The notes under the pieces are model-generated. The model had not been told where the DNA came from. It made no database searches and saw nothing but the letters and a program-made list of their open reading frames with translations. A stretch of DNA of 64,000 bases, taken from NCBI RefSeq assembly GCF_040954645.1, contig NC_092805.1, positions 20,424,741 to 20,488,740 on the forward strand, read 5' to 3'. Positions 41,925 to 53,150 of the stretch are shown here, in pieces (the stretch's first letter is position 1; each line of letters begins with the position of its first letter). A program made the position numbers and the translations under genes. This DNA comes from Diabrotica undecimpunctata (taxonomy: Eukaryota; Arthropoda; Insecta; Coleoptera; Chrysomelidae).

Positions 41925-43230
41925 GTAATTACCTCTGCTCCAAAACAGACATGGTTATACACAAGGGTTATTAGCCCAATGATAACCTATGTAATAATAC
42001 CTAGGTAATATACAAAGGCTAGCATGCCTGTGTATTACGGGGGCCATAAAAACAACTCCTACTGCAGCGTTGGAAGTCCTGCTGAATCTACCACCACTTC
42101 ATACCTTTATACAAGGCGAAACCAGATCAGTGATGCACAGATTAATCCATAGTCAGCGACATATAAGCCAGATGCATGGTGCTGACAACAGAAAGCTAAT
42201 CGAGGAGCTAAAAGTCGATATTGTGATGGGGCAACCTATCGATGCAACAGCTACGAGATATAGCTTTAACAATAAGTTCACAATTAAGATACCAGGCAGG
42301 GAAGACTGGAATAAAGGTGTACCCATACAGGCTGCTGCTACCTGGTACACTGATGGCTCAAAAACATCGGAGGGTGTGGGAGCCGGCATAGTAGGAACAA
42401 ATCAAGGGAAACATTTTCCAGTAAGTCTATCTAAGGATGTGACCGTTTTCCAGGCGGAAATAACGGCAATCCATCACTGCGTGGAAGAAATAGAAAGGCA
42501 TAAAAGAACGTTCCGTTCAGTTGCAATCTTCACAAATAGTCAGGCAGCGCATAAGGCACTCAACTCTGTAGAAGTCAATTCTAAGTTAGTATGGGATTGT
42601 GTGTGTGCCCTAAATAAACTAGGAGACCGTAGCAAGGTCAGAAGAGCAATGAAAAAGCAGATGAAATTTCCAAACAAGGCTCATCAATGCCATTAATTGA
42701 ACCGGAACCCTACTGCGGCATTGCAAAGACAGTAACAAGAACGGCTACAAGGAAGTGGGTAGCTCGCAAATCTCTGGAATGGTGGAAGAATTCACCAGGA
42801 TAAAAACAGGCAAAACAGTTTATTACAGAACATTTGCCAAAATTTACGGCAGACCTAATAAGCAAAGACAGGAAAACAGTCAAAGCCATAGTAAGTCTTC
42901 TATCAGGGCACTGTAAGCTGTATAGGCACATGAAGTTGATGGGATCATGAGATGATGACCTGTGCATATTCTGCTACCTCAAAGAAGAAACAGCAGAGCA
43001 CACCTATGTCAGTGTGACAGTCTGGCAAATGTGCGGTTCTTTGCATTAGAAGAAGAAAATCCACTGGCAAATAGCTACATGAAAGTTATAGTCTCGAAGC
43101 TATTAGACTTTTTAAAAAGGGTCAGGAAGAGAATGTTCTCTAGGACTAGAGAACCAAAATAGATCTGAAAAAATCGCAATAGAATAGGCCAAAAGGCCAC
43201 CTCCCTAAATCTATTTATCTATCTATCTAG
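41925..43230 (+). mobile_element. LINE with RNase H domain, broken
   Basis: The frame at 42070-42696 runs from the post-RT region (RSVMHRLIHSQRHISQMHGADNRKLIEEL) into an RNase H domain: AAATWYTDGSKTSEGVGAGIV (catalytic Asp), VFQAEITAIHHCVEE (catalytic Glu) and AIFTNSQAAHKAL, where Asn replaces the usual third Asp of FTDSQAA. The domain is cut after KLVWDC..ALNKL. A CCHC-like tail follows out of frame (LCIFCYLKEETAEHTY). The 3' end is CTATCTATCTAT at about 43215-43230. RNase H plus tail suggests the I/R1/LOA group. Inserted in the lipase intron. Confidence 0.7.
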
Positions 43231-43439
43231 CCAAAACAGACACGTTTTCTTTTTATACTAGTTAAAAATTTTTGTTTAATAGTTTCCAATAATATATCTT
43301 CAAAACTTCTCCAGCCGAACGAACTTTCTCGTGTGATTTCTGGTTCAACATTATTTCGTCTGCTGTTCGCTAATACTCGTGACTCAATTATTTTCAGTGT
43401 TTTGTTCAAAACACATGTTTTGGAAGTTTTTTTCATAAT

Positions 43440-44165
43440 TTTGCCTTTACGTCTTCACGAGCTATTGATCTCATCTTCCTTTTAACGATCTAAATACGCA
43501 AAGATCCAGATCCAGACATTTTATTTACATCCTTTTAAGCAAGTTGAAGATCGATATGTGAACTATGTCCATCATAAATCAGTAACGTAAGTCGTTTAGC
43601 TCTAGTAAATTAAAAAAGAACTTTTTTCAAAATAATTTGTAAATGTCTCTAACTCCATCCAGCCATTTTTTTGTTAGATCGTAGATTATTCCTGGAAATT
43701 CTTAATCGCTAGAAGCCATTTACGAATCCCAAACATGTTTTTCAAGAAAACAATAATTAATGGAGGTGCTTTTTCTCCCTCTGCATTACACTTTTTTAAT
43801 CAAGTCTCAGCCATAATTAGTTGATAAAGAAAGGATCGACATTTTTCTCCTGCAGCTTCAGCGCTTTGCGTTGTTTTCAAGGAAAGTTTATGAGCTTTTT
43901 TGAACTGATTGAAAAAATCATCTCCAGGAAAGCCATCAAAAAATGGTGTGTACTTGTTATTTTGACTAACACATATTCCGATTAACCCAAGCACCTCCTT
44001 CTTGGATAGTCCAAAACACCATTGGGCCATTTTCTAATTCCATCTGCAATACCTTTTTCAACATCTGAAGAAAGTACAGTGGGTCTTCCCTCTGTTCGAC
44101 TGTTCACTCCTCGGATGCCGTTTATATGAGTAAAAAGTTTTGCTTTGGGTATGGAATATACTTTT
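43440..44165 (-). mobile_element. pogo/Tigger-like transposase relic
   Basis: The minus strand reads LFTHINGIRGVNSRTEGRPTVLS and then the HTH_CENP-B-like block GLSKKEVLGLIGICVSQNN..TPFFDGFPGDDFFNQFKKAHKLSLKTTQSAE (in broken frames), followed by AFLKN-like degenerate DDE sequence. Frame breaks and stops abound. It lies in the lipase intron. Confidence 0.6.
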
Positions 44166-44179
44166 GCTGAATAAACGAA

Positions 44180-44510
44180 CGATATTGCCGTTCGTATAAT
44201 TTAATCCATACAAGTGCCAAGGTCCGGTTGGTTCGATGGTAACGCGGCGCTTCTAACGCGACGACATTAGTGACATTAGTGCTCTATATGAGAGTCTTAA
44301 CAGCTCTCTTAGGACCATGTTATACGAGTGCTGCCATCGCCATTAGCGTCGGCTCAACTGGACAATGGCACTATCATGGAGTAAATTATACGAACGACAA
44401 TGTCTTTCGTATAATTTACTTCATGGTAGTGGCGTAGTGCCATTGTCCGGTTGGGCCGACCCTAACAAGCGTTGCTAATGCGACGACATTAGCGTTCTTA
44501 TAACAAGGCT
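44180..44510. mobile_element. Foldback (MITE-like) repeat cluster
   Basis: TTCGTATAATTTA.TCCAT....TGCCA..GTCCGGTTG words occur in plus orientation at about 44190 and 44407 and in minus orientation at about 44345-44395, together with GCGACGACATTAG at 44257 and 44477. The unit is non-coding and looks like overlapping or nested foldback elements. Confidence 0.5.
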
Positions 44511-44659
44511 CTAAAGATAAACCCAATAATAATGTAAATTTTGCACCTTATAGAAAAAAATTCAAATTCGTTTCACATTTTACATTGTTGTCTTAACAAA
44601 TTTCATTATTTCGTTAAATTTTCATGTGTATTTTTGTTTGTAATGAATAATATTTTCAG

Positions 44660-44825
44660 ATCCACCAATATGCAGTCACATATTAGCTGGAGTGTACTTT
44701 GCCGAGACGATTAGAAACCCAGGATCTCTTTTTGTCGGCACAAAATGTGGCAACCTTGCAAGTTACTATCTTGGATTCTGTAGATCTGGAGAAGTGGCCT
44801 TAATGGGCGAATATACCCATATTTC
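44660..44825 (+). CDS. Lipase, next internal exon with catalytic His
   Basis: The acceptor TATTTTCAG ends at 44659, and the donor TTTC|GTAAGT lies after 44825 (166 bp). Joined to the previous exon the frame gives YPPICSHILAGVYFAETIRNPGSLFVGTKCGNLASYYLGFCRSGEVALMGEYTHIS (named here in parts): the ICSH His (codon 44677-44679) is the expected catalytic His, and the Cys residues match the family's disulfides. The intron between the two exons (2.9 kb) holds a LINE, a pogo relic and a foldback element. The last exon(s), normally ending in a YLxTN..SPF motif, were not found downstream. Confidence 0.85.
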
Positions 44826-44899
44826 GTAAGTAGTGATGATCATACCATATTAAACGATGCGATATAGATATCCTTTATCCTTCTTCTTTTTGATTCCAT

Positions 44900-45900
44900 T
44901 AGTGTCCAAGTGTCTATATGTCTAATTTTACTCCTGTGAAATTAAAATGTCATTTAACCGTGCCAATAAAAACAAAAGTGTTAAATGTACATGATGCTCT
45001 TATACATGAACATTTTACAAGTACTGTTCGAAGTATATTTTCTAAATCTTCAGATATGAGCGTAGTTGGGGAAGCAACTATTTATAGATTTTTACAGAAT
45101 CATCTAAAACAGGGAGAAACCCATTCATATAGACGATACTATGAAACAATCGATTCGAAGAAAAGTTCATTCATTTTATTTACAAAAAAAGATTTCTACT
45201 TTGGATAAACTTTTAGTAGACATTAATGAAGACGAATCTTTGCCAAACATTAAAAGAGATAAATTGTGGAAAACTTTGCGTGAATTAGAATTCGTTTATG
45301 AGAAAAACAATAGAAAATGTGCGCATAGAGAAAGAAGAAATTATTTGTTGGAGGAGGCTACAATGGAGCAAATGAAGGGTATTTTGTAAATAAGTTTGGC
45401 AAGATAAACTAAAAAAGCATTTATAGGTTTGTCTACGGGCTTAAAATTTCCAAACGGTAAAGGTCGCTGTTTAATTATCACTCATATTGAAGGAGATAAA
45501 GGATTTGCTGATGAAGGCTTGCTAGATTTTATTTCAAATTCTACGAACGACTACCATGAAGAAATGACTGCTGATGTTTTTGAGAAATATTTCAGTCAAT
45601 GCTAGATTTATTACCCACCAATTGTGTAACAGTCATGGAAAATGCCAGTTACCATTTAAGATTGAATGAACCGTTACATAACACTAAATGGAGAAAAAGA
45701 GAACTCTTGGATTGGATAATAACCAAAGAAAAAGTAGTGCCAGTAGAAGCTTTACTCAGAGTTATTGCAGCTATGCAAACAATATTCACCAGAAGTAAAG
45801 AAGTATATTGCAGATGAAAGAGGAAAAAGAACATGGAGGCATGATGGATAGGCAAAACGCTATAGGACGTGACATAGCAGAGGAAAAAACATTTTGAAAA
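44900..45900 (+). mobile_element. DDE transposase relic, IS630/Tc1-like
   Basis: In order, across frame breaks: a helix-turn-helix-like part (SVVGEATIYRFLQNHLK), SLPNIKRDKLWKTLRELEFVYEKNNRKCAHRERRNYLLEE, GKGRCLIITHIEGDKGFADEGLLDF, DYHEEMTADVFEKYF, then VTVMENASYHLRLNEP..., KRELLDWIITKEKVVP. VMENASYH replaces the usual VMDNA.YH, so the second catalytic Asp is now Glu. The frameshifts near 45150, 45390 and 45600 make it dead. Confidence 0.65.
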
Positions 45901-46076
45901 CTCGATATATTAATAGACGAAACAATAGAACCAATTATTATGTCTGTGGGAAATAAAGAAACTGATGCTGATGCCTCCTTATCGGAAAAAGACAACTTAT
46001 GTATTTTGGTATGCAATTATATATTTATATTACTAATTATAAGTTTATATGACGCTAGTCATTATCATCAGTGGCG

Positions 46077-47650
46077 TTACAGCTCTTTATGAGCCAAAGC
46101 CTTCTTCAGAACAATCCTCCATTCGCCCCTGTCTCTGGCAACCCTTCTCCATGCTCTAATTCCGATAGACTTCAAATCATTTTCTAGGTTGTCTTGGTAC
46201 CTAAGTCTCGGTCTTCCTCTTCTTCGTTGTCCGATCGGCCCTCTTCGGTCAAAACCTTTTCTGACTATGGCATCTTCCTCTCGTCTGATTACATGACCTA
46301 TCCATCTGAGGCGTGCTACCTTAATGAATTTTACAACGTCAGGTTCTCCAAATCTTCTATAAAACTCAAAATTGTAACACCTGCGCCACAAACCTTGTTC
46401 TTTTATGCCTCCATATATTCGTCTTAGTATTTTTCGCTCAAAACGTTTGAGCAATTCTTGGTCATTCTGTGTTAGTGTCCAAGTTTCTGAACCATATGTT
46501 AGCACTGGTCTTATTAGTGTTTTGTATACAGTCAGTTTAATTTTTCTAGGCATTTTTGAGGCCATCTGTCTTTGAAGCCATAGTAACACTTATTGGCGAG
46601 CACTATTCTTCTTTTGATTTCTTCACTGACGTTGTTATCTTTGGTTAGCAGCGACCCTAAGTATATGAAGGTGTCAACACCTTCCAGTTCTAGGTCATCA
46701 ATTATTATTCGTGTAGGTGTCGGGTTGCTTGACCTAGTGCAACACATGTATTTGGTCTTTTGAACATTTATATTTATTCCCATTCTGTGTGCAGATGCTC
46801 TTAACGACCAAAATGCTTCAGTCAGAGATTCTGTGGACCTACCTATGATGTCTATGTCACCTGCGTATCCGACAATTTGTACTGCTTTGTTAAAGATAGT
46901 ACCATTCGTAGTAATCTGCAACTCTCGAATTATTTTTTCTAATGCCAGGTTAAATAAGAGACACGATAGTCCATCACCCTGTCTTAGTCCATTTTTTCAA
47001 TGAAAGGGTCTTGAGAGATCGTTTTGGATTTTTACCATGCTCTCTGCACCTGTGAGTGTAAGTTCAGTTAACCGGACAAGATCAAACGGAATGCGAAATT
47101 CTATCATAGCAAATAGAAGTTTATTTCTATTAACGGAGTCGTATGCGGCTTTGAAGTCAACAAATATGTGGTGGGTGTCGGCGCCGAACTCTAGGGTTTT
47201 TTCAAGGATCTGCCTGACTGTAAATATCTGGTCCGTTGTTGATTTATTAGGAGGGAAACCGCACTTATATCCTCCCGCTATTAGAGTGATGCCTCTATAA
47301 TTATCACACACCATCATGTCTCCCTTTTTGTGTATAGGACACAGTACACCCACAGTACCCAGTCTGTGGGTGTTTCTTTCTGTTGCCAGATTGCAGTTAT
47401 CAGTTTATGCATGTGTTTCATGAGGGGGTCGCCGCCATTTTTGAAAAGTTCGGCAGGGAGATTATCCGAACCGGGAGCTTTATTATTTTTCAGTGTTGCG
47501 ATGGCTTCTCTAATTTCTTTTTCGGTGGGGGGGTGGTTGCCGATCATCTTCATTCATTTGAAACATGGGATCCTCAATCTCGCCATCTTCGTGGTTGCCG
47601 CTAAGCAGTTCTTCAAAATGGTCCGCCCATCTGTTTAGTATCTGTTCTTT
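46077..47650 (-). mobile_element. APE-type LINE, RT to 3' end, broken
   Basis: Minus-strand frames give 47553-47314 (PPTEKEIREAIATLKNNKAPGSDNLPAELFK), 47353-46997 (LCPIHKKGDMMVCDNYRGITL, KCGFPPNKSTTDQIFTVRQIL, HIFVDFKAAYDSVNR), 46921-46532 (QIVGYAGDIDIIGRS palm, with YADD changed to YAGD so one catalytic Asp is lost, ININVQKTKYM, FIYLGSLLTKDN) and 46589-46077 (PVLTYGSETWTL, ILRRIYGG, RWIGHVIRRE, GRPRLRYQDN, stop). Four frames, so inactive. It lies downstream of the second lipase exon. Confidence 0.75.
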
Positions 47651-48384
47651 AGTCTATTTAATAAATTCGATAGATCAGCATTAGAACGCAACATGCCTAT
47701 CTCTCTGAAATGGATGTTTTTGTAAAATTAAATTTCATGTTATTTTACTCACTATTTAAAAGAAATATATAAATTCGTTGTATCAGTTTTTTAATTAGTC
47801 AGCATACTTACACTTCATATAAATCAGTACTATTTTGGCCGATTAATGAAGTCCATTATCACATTCGTCTTATACACATAATACATATCACAATGATCAA
47901 TCAATAGAATAAAAATATCACTAACAATTCTTTTTCGTAACTGACGCCCCATCGTTTACCGGTTTTCTCAGTTTGTTGATAAGGATTTCATATTTTTTTA
48001 TCTTTATTGAGCAAGTTTTATGACCCATTTCACATATATTACAAGAAACATTATTGTTATTAATCCTTGAATGCTGAAATTTCTTGAGCTCTTTATTAAA
48101 TTATAACCTGTTTATATTTATTATAAATAAAAGTAGAGATATAGACCAGAGAACGTCATTATTTACTTATAAACAATATACACTGTGTCCGTAAAGTATG
48201 GAGCAAATTCTTTTTTAGCTAAACATAGCATTTTAAGAAATAACCCTGAAACACGTCGATTTTTGATTTTAATTTACCGTATTTTAAAATAATATTCTAA
48301 TATACAGGGTGAGTTACTTTCGCCTAATGACGTCACCGTTATTTTTTTTAAATGGAATACCCCCATTTTGTCTCAATTTTCGGA
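47651..48384. other. Unassigned; short transposon-terminus-like strings
   Basis: CACTGTGTCCGTAAAGTATGGAG near 48181 and ACAGGGTGAGTTACTTTCGCC near 48303 resemble ends of Tc1/mariner-type elements, but no partner ends or transposase were found. Confidence 0.3.
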
Positions 48385-48981
48385 TTACTCTAGCTGAGCT
48401 GATTCCAAATTAAATGATTCCTGATTTAGACCCAGCTTTTTTATGTTTTCTAGGAGGTTCTGCGGGATGACTCCAGTGGTAGAAAGAATAATAGGTATCG
48501 TCTGGGTACTTTCCATTCTCCATTGTCTCCTGATTTGTATTTCTAGATCTCTGTACTTGGCGATCTTTTCGTTGTATTTAACACGTAAATTATTGGTGTT
48601 GGGTATCGCCACATCAATAAGTGTTGTTTGCTTAGTAATTTTATTAACTAGTATGAGATCCGGTCTATTATGCGCCACTGGTTGGTCTGTTAGCACAGTG
48701 CGGTCCCAGTATAGCTTGTAGTTGTCATTTTCAACCATTCTGTCAGGGACATATTGAGAATAAGGAAGATGGTCGGTTTGGAGAAGTCCCAGTTTGTCAG
48801 CTAGTTCTTGGTAGATAATCTTTCCTACTGAGTCATGGCGTTCTTTATAATCAGTACCGACAAATGCCTGGCAGCCACCGGTAAGATGTTGGATGGTTTC
48901 TTGGGCTTGGCATCCATATCAGCATTTGTCATTTTGGACTTGAGGATCTTGAACAATATATTTCAGGTAATTTTTAGTTGG
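48385..48981 (-). mobile_element. R4/R2-type LINE, 3' part: CCHC finger and restriction-like endonuclease
   Basis: Downstream (left) of the nested insertion the frame continues PTKNYLKYIV..., then a CCHC motif with C...GCQAQETIQHLTGGC (a TGA stop replaces one codon near 48945), and a frame from 48738 with HNRPDLILVNKITKQTTLIDVAIP, the PD...D motif of the restriction-like endonuclease, ending SAQLE stop. This endonuclease type with an upstream CCHC finger is characteristic of R2/R4-clade elements. Confidence 0.75.
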
Positions 48982-48997
48982 TATAACCTGATCCTGA

Positions 48998-51008
48998 GTT
49001 AGTTAAAACTAACTCACTTAACTCGAAGAGAAACAGCCGAAAAAGAATATCAAGATATAAAAAATTGTATTCATCAGGCGGCCAAAGAGGCATTGGGGTA
49101 CGAAGAAGCTGACAAAAGAAAAAATCCTGAGTGGTGGAACGAAGAAGTAGGAAAATTAATTAAAGACAAAAAAAAAGCTTATCAAACATGGCTATCCACG
49201 AAAGACTCAGAAGACCGCAGAATTTACAGCAGACTCAACAGGGAAGCAAAGAAGGAAGTCACTAAAAGAAAAAACGAAATGTGGGAAGAGAAATGCGAAG
49301 AGATGGACCGATGCTTAGGAGGAACCAAAGTGACACAAGCTTGGAAATTCATAAAAAGTATTAGAAAAGAAAGAAAAGATGAGGGAAATATAAACCTGAT
49401 TCAAAATAAAAAGTGGGAAAAATATTACGAAACGCTATTAACAGAAAGTAGGCACGATTTTATGGAAAGACCTGACCATATCTCAATGACAGAAAACTCA
49501 GAGGTGCATGAGATAAACAAAGAAGAACTGAAAAAAGAATTGAAACAAATGAAAAATGGAAAAGCACCCGGGCCTGGAGACATTCCCATCGAGTTGGTGC
49601 AACATGGACCGGATGCTCTTTTGGAAAGCATAGTGAATATTTTTAATAAATGCTTAATTGAAGGCCAAACGATTCCAGACGATTGGAATTTGGCCCACAT
49701 TAGCCCCATTTATAAAAAGGGAGACAGAAAAGAATGCGGAAATCATAGAGGCATTAGCGTAACTAGCTCGCTGGGAAGGTTATATGGTCGTATATTGAAA
49801 AGAAGAATAGAAGAGGAGTATAAAGAAATTGAAGAACAAAGCGGCTTCAGAGCAGGAAGATCGTGCGTGGACAACACATTTACCCTTCAACAAGTAATTG
49901 AAAAACGAACAGCTCGAAACCTCCCTACGCATCTGGTATTTATAGATCTGGAGAAGGCTTATGATACAGTTCCTTTAAAACTCTTATTTAGTGTCCTGAC
50001 GAAAACGGACCTTAGTAAAACATATCTAAAAGCAATACTGAACATCTATAAATGTCCTCAAAGCACTGTAAAAACAGGAAATACTTTCTCAAGGGTATTT
50101 ACAGTAACGAAAGGCTTGAGACAAGGATGTTGTCTTTCCCCCACCCTATTCAAAATATATATCCAAGAAGCACTGCACCAGTGGAGACAAAAATGTGCGG
50201 GAATGGGGTTGAAGCTTAACAACCATTATCTGACAACGCTGTTCTTTGCAGATGATCAAGTACTAATTGCAAGCTGTGAAGAAGATGCAGATTATATGCT
50301 TAGAAAGCTCAAAGATGAATACGAAAAATGGGGGATGAGTATGAATATGTCTAAAACAGAATATATGCGAATAGGCAATGAAGACGAAGACCCGGATTTG
50401 GAAATTAGACAAATGAAAAGGTGCTACGAATACAAATATTTGGGAAGTATTATCTGCAGTAAAGGAACAACGGAACGAGATATAGACTATAGAGTGCAAC
50501 AAGGCAGGAAGAGTGTTCAAATTCTGAATTCGATACTTTGGTCCAACAAAGCTACTATGAGAACTAAAATGACTATCTACAAAGTAATTGTAGAGCCCAT
50601 TCTTACATATGGAGCAGAATGTTGGCAAATGACAGTAAAAGGAAAGAAAAAAGTTGACACGGTTGAAATGGACTACCTAAGAAGAGCTTGCCGTATATCA
50701 AGAGTAGAACGTATACCTAATTCTGAAATTAGAAGAAAAACAGATAGAGTACATACAACTTCTGAAAGAATAGAAACTAGACAGTTAATATGGTATGGAC
50801 ACGTACAGAGGATGGACGACAACAGATGGCCAAAAAGAGCTATGGAATACAATCCAAGTAATAGAAGGAAACGAGGAAGACCAGCCAAGTCTTGGATACA
50901 AGGTGTTATGGAAACCATGAAAGATAGAGCCATTGATGAAGACAGTTGGAGAGATAGAAAAAGATGGCGATCGAAATGCGGGAAGCGGCAGAAGCTGTAG
51001 GATCCCCG

Positions 51009-51074
<66 letters not shown>
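48998..51074 (+). mobile_element. RTE-like LINE, ORF2 open, nested in R4-type LINE
   Basis: A single frame is open from 49003 to the TAG at 50998-51000 (665 codons). It starts directly after a target duplication (TATAACCTGATCCTGA at 48982-48997 and again at 51071-51086), so the 5' truncation happened on insertion; the endonuclease is missing. RT motifs in order: KNGKAPGPGDIPIEL, ISPIYKKGDRKECGNHRGISV, EQSGFRAGRSCVDNTFTLQQ, HLVFIDLEKAYDTVP, GLRQGCCLSPTLF, TLFFADDQVLIAS (both Asps), MSKTEYM, YLGSIICSKG, PILTYGAECWQM, IWYGHVQRMDDNRWPKRAM and a Gly/Arg tail. The 3' end is a (TA)n tail at 51010-51074. Intact coding sequence and near-perfect TSD indicate a young insertion. Confidence 0.88.
51010..51074. 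repeat. (TA)n 3' tail of the RTE-like LINE
   Basis: About 65 bp of TA between the stop codon of the RTE-like LINE and the right-hand target duplication, that is, in the place of a poly(A) tail. Microsatellite tails are usual for RTE elements. Confidence 0.8.
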
Positions 51075-51075
<1 letters not shown>

Positions 51076-51086
51076 CCTGATCCTGA

Positions 51087-53150
51087 ATGGCAAGTAGGAA
51101 ACCCTCAGTCTCGGGAAACATCTTTCTTGATGTCAACCAATAGTTCGACACTGTATTGTCGACATATTCTTGGCTGATCTCATTGAGTTGTCGCCCATGC
51201 AGAGGTTTACTCATCCAGGTGCGCATTTTTTCTTGCTGAGTCAGGTGGTTTATGCGCATTTCTTATTCTCTCAGTTTAAGCGGCGTTGTATCATCTACTG
51301 CGCAAATTGCTCGATGTAAAGTAAATGTCTCAGCCTGTACCTGAAAATAAGTTCTTAAATTAGCAATTTGTTTATCCAATTGCTCACCTATATCCATAAG
51401 TCCTCTTCCCCCTTGATACCGCGGTAATGTTGTTCTCTCTACTGCGCTGCGTGGATGATGTTTTTGCGCCTTTGTGAGAAGTGTTCTTACTTTCCGCTGA
51501 AGACCCTCTATATCCGTTTTTGACCACTTTATAATACCAAATGAGTAGCTCAGCGCGGAACAGGCGTACGTATTTAATGCCTTAAACAAATTTTTACTGT
51601 TAAGATATGACCGATTTAGTTGTCTTACTCTTCGCACGAACTCCGAAGTTAGTTCAGTTTTCATTTGTTTATGGTCAATTTTCCGCGCTTGTTTTACTCC
51701 GAGATATTTGTACATATCATTTTCACCCATTGCCTCGATGTTTTGGCCATCTTGCATATCGAAACCTCCGGGCTGAACCTTTCCTCTGACTATGTTTAGT
51801 ATACGGCACTTGTCTAGTCCAAAATTCATACTGATATCATTTGAGAAATTTTCTACAGTTTTTAGCATCTCATCTAGGTGGTTTCGAGTGGAAGCCATTA
51901 ATTTTAAATCATCCATATACAACAGATGATTAAGCTTCGCTACAACAGTGTTGTTATTTTTGATGCTAAAACCTGAGTCAGTAGAGTTCAGCAGCTGAGA
52001 TAGTGGGTTCATTGCTAGGCAAAACCAAAGTAGACTCAACGAGTCCCCCTGGAAAAGCCCCCGGTTAATAGGGATATCTTCAGTTTCGATATTAATTTTA
52101 CCCGGTATTTGAAGGTGAATTTTAGTCTTCCACTCTGCCATTATATGCTTCAAAAAGGTCACGAGATTATCATCGACTTTATATATTTTCAATATATCTA
52201 TAAGCCATTCATGCGGCACTGAATCAAAAGCCTTCTTGTAGTCAATGAAGGCAGTAAAAAGGTTTCTTTTTTGGTGTACGCCTGGTTAGAAATGACTGAG
52301 TCGATAATAAGTTGTTCCTTGCAGCCCATGGACCCCTTAGCGCATCCTTTCTGTTGAGGCTCTATGATATTGTTCAGAGCACAATGTTGGTAGATACGCC
52401 GGGCCACACAGTATTTCCTGTGAATTAGAAATAAGATTATTAATAAATGCTGTTAAAAGCTCATGAACACTCCAAAACTTCTTTAGCCAGAAGTTTTGAA
52501 CTCCGTCTGGTCCAGGAGATTTCCAGTTATGAAGCTCTTTGATAATGTTCGAGACTTCTTCAGTGGTGAAAGGTTCATAAGGAATATTACTGTAGTGTTG
52601 ACAGTTGTTCGTCGTTTGTTCAATCCATCCAGCATTGTTGTTATGAGTAGCTGGCGTCGAAAGTTGGTTTCCCCAAAACTCATGAATTTCTTCTTGGCTT
52701 GGGTAGGATTTATTTACATTTTCTACGGTGGAATTTAGTTTTCTATAGAAAGCCTTCTCTGCATTCTCAAAAAGTATATTGTCGCATTTACGGTTGTTAC
52801 TAACTTTGTATCTCCTTAGGCGACCTGAATAAACGGAGAGTTTTTGTTTTAATGTGTCCAGGCAGTGTTGAGCTGTGTTGTTTTCTGGATCATGTTGTGA
52901 GTGTCTTGGAGTGTTCAGAATTATTTCTTCAGTTCTTTTAATTACTTTTCGACTTCTTAGTCCTCGGATGTATTCTGTAATTTGTCCAATATCCCTGTGC
53001 AATAATTCAATTTTACTCAGCAGTCTTTTTTCCCAGGGTGCAATTCTGTTTTCAGTCCTTCCGATATTAGTTCCCCGTCGTGTTCTGATCTTAATGTCCA
53101 TAACATTAGCAATTGCTGTTGCTGCACAATAAATCAGCATATGCAAGGTA
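51087..53150 (-). mobile_element. R4/R2-type LINE, RT part, interrupted
   Basis: Minus-strand frames: 53150-52337 (linker, then EVSNIIKELHNWKSPGPDGVQNFWLKKF), a frameshift to 52407-52198 (RRIYQHCALNNIIEPQQKGCAKGSMGCKEQLIIDS), another to 52219-51263 (IPINRGLFQGDSLSLLWFCLAMNPLSQLL, HLLYMDDLKLMAS palm with both Asps, YKYLGVKQ, LNTYACSALSYSFGIIKW, PRYQGGRGLMDIGEQL), then 51259-51087 (KMFPETEGFLLAIQDQ). The frame joins the part left of the RTE-like insertion. RT type and downstream endonuclease match R4/Dong-like elements. Confidence 0.8.

Noticed and set aside
46066..46076. CACTGATGATAATGAC at a LINE 3' end as a possible hammerhead
   Set aside because: No stem II and GAAA follow; it fits a GAT-type LINE tail better.
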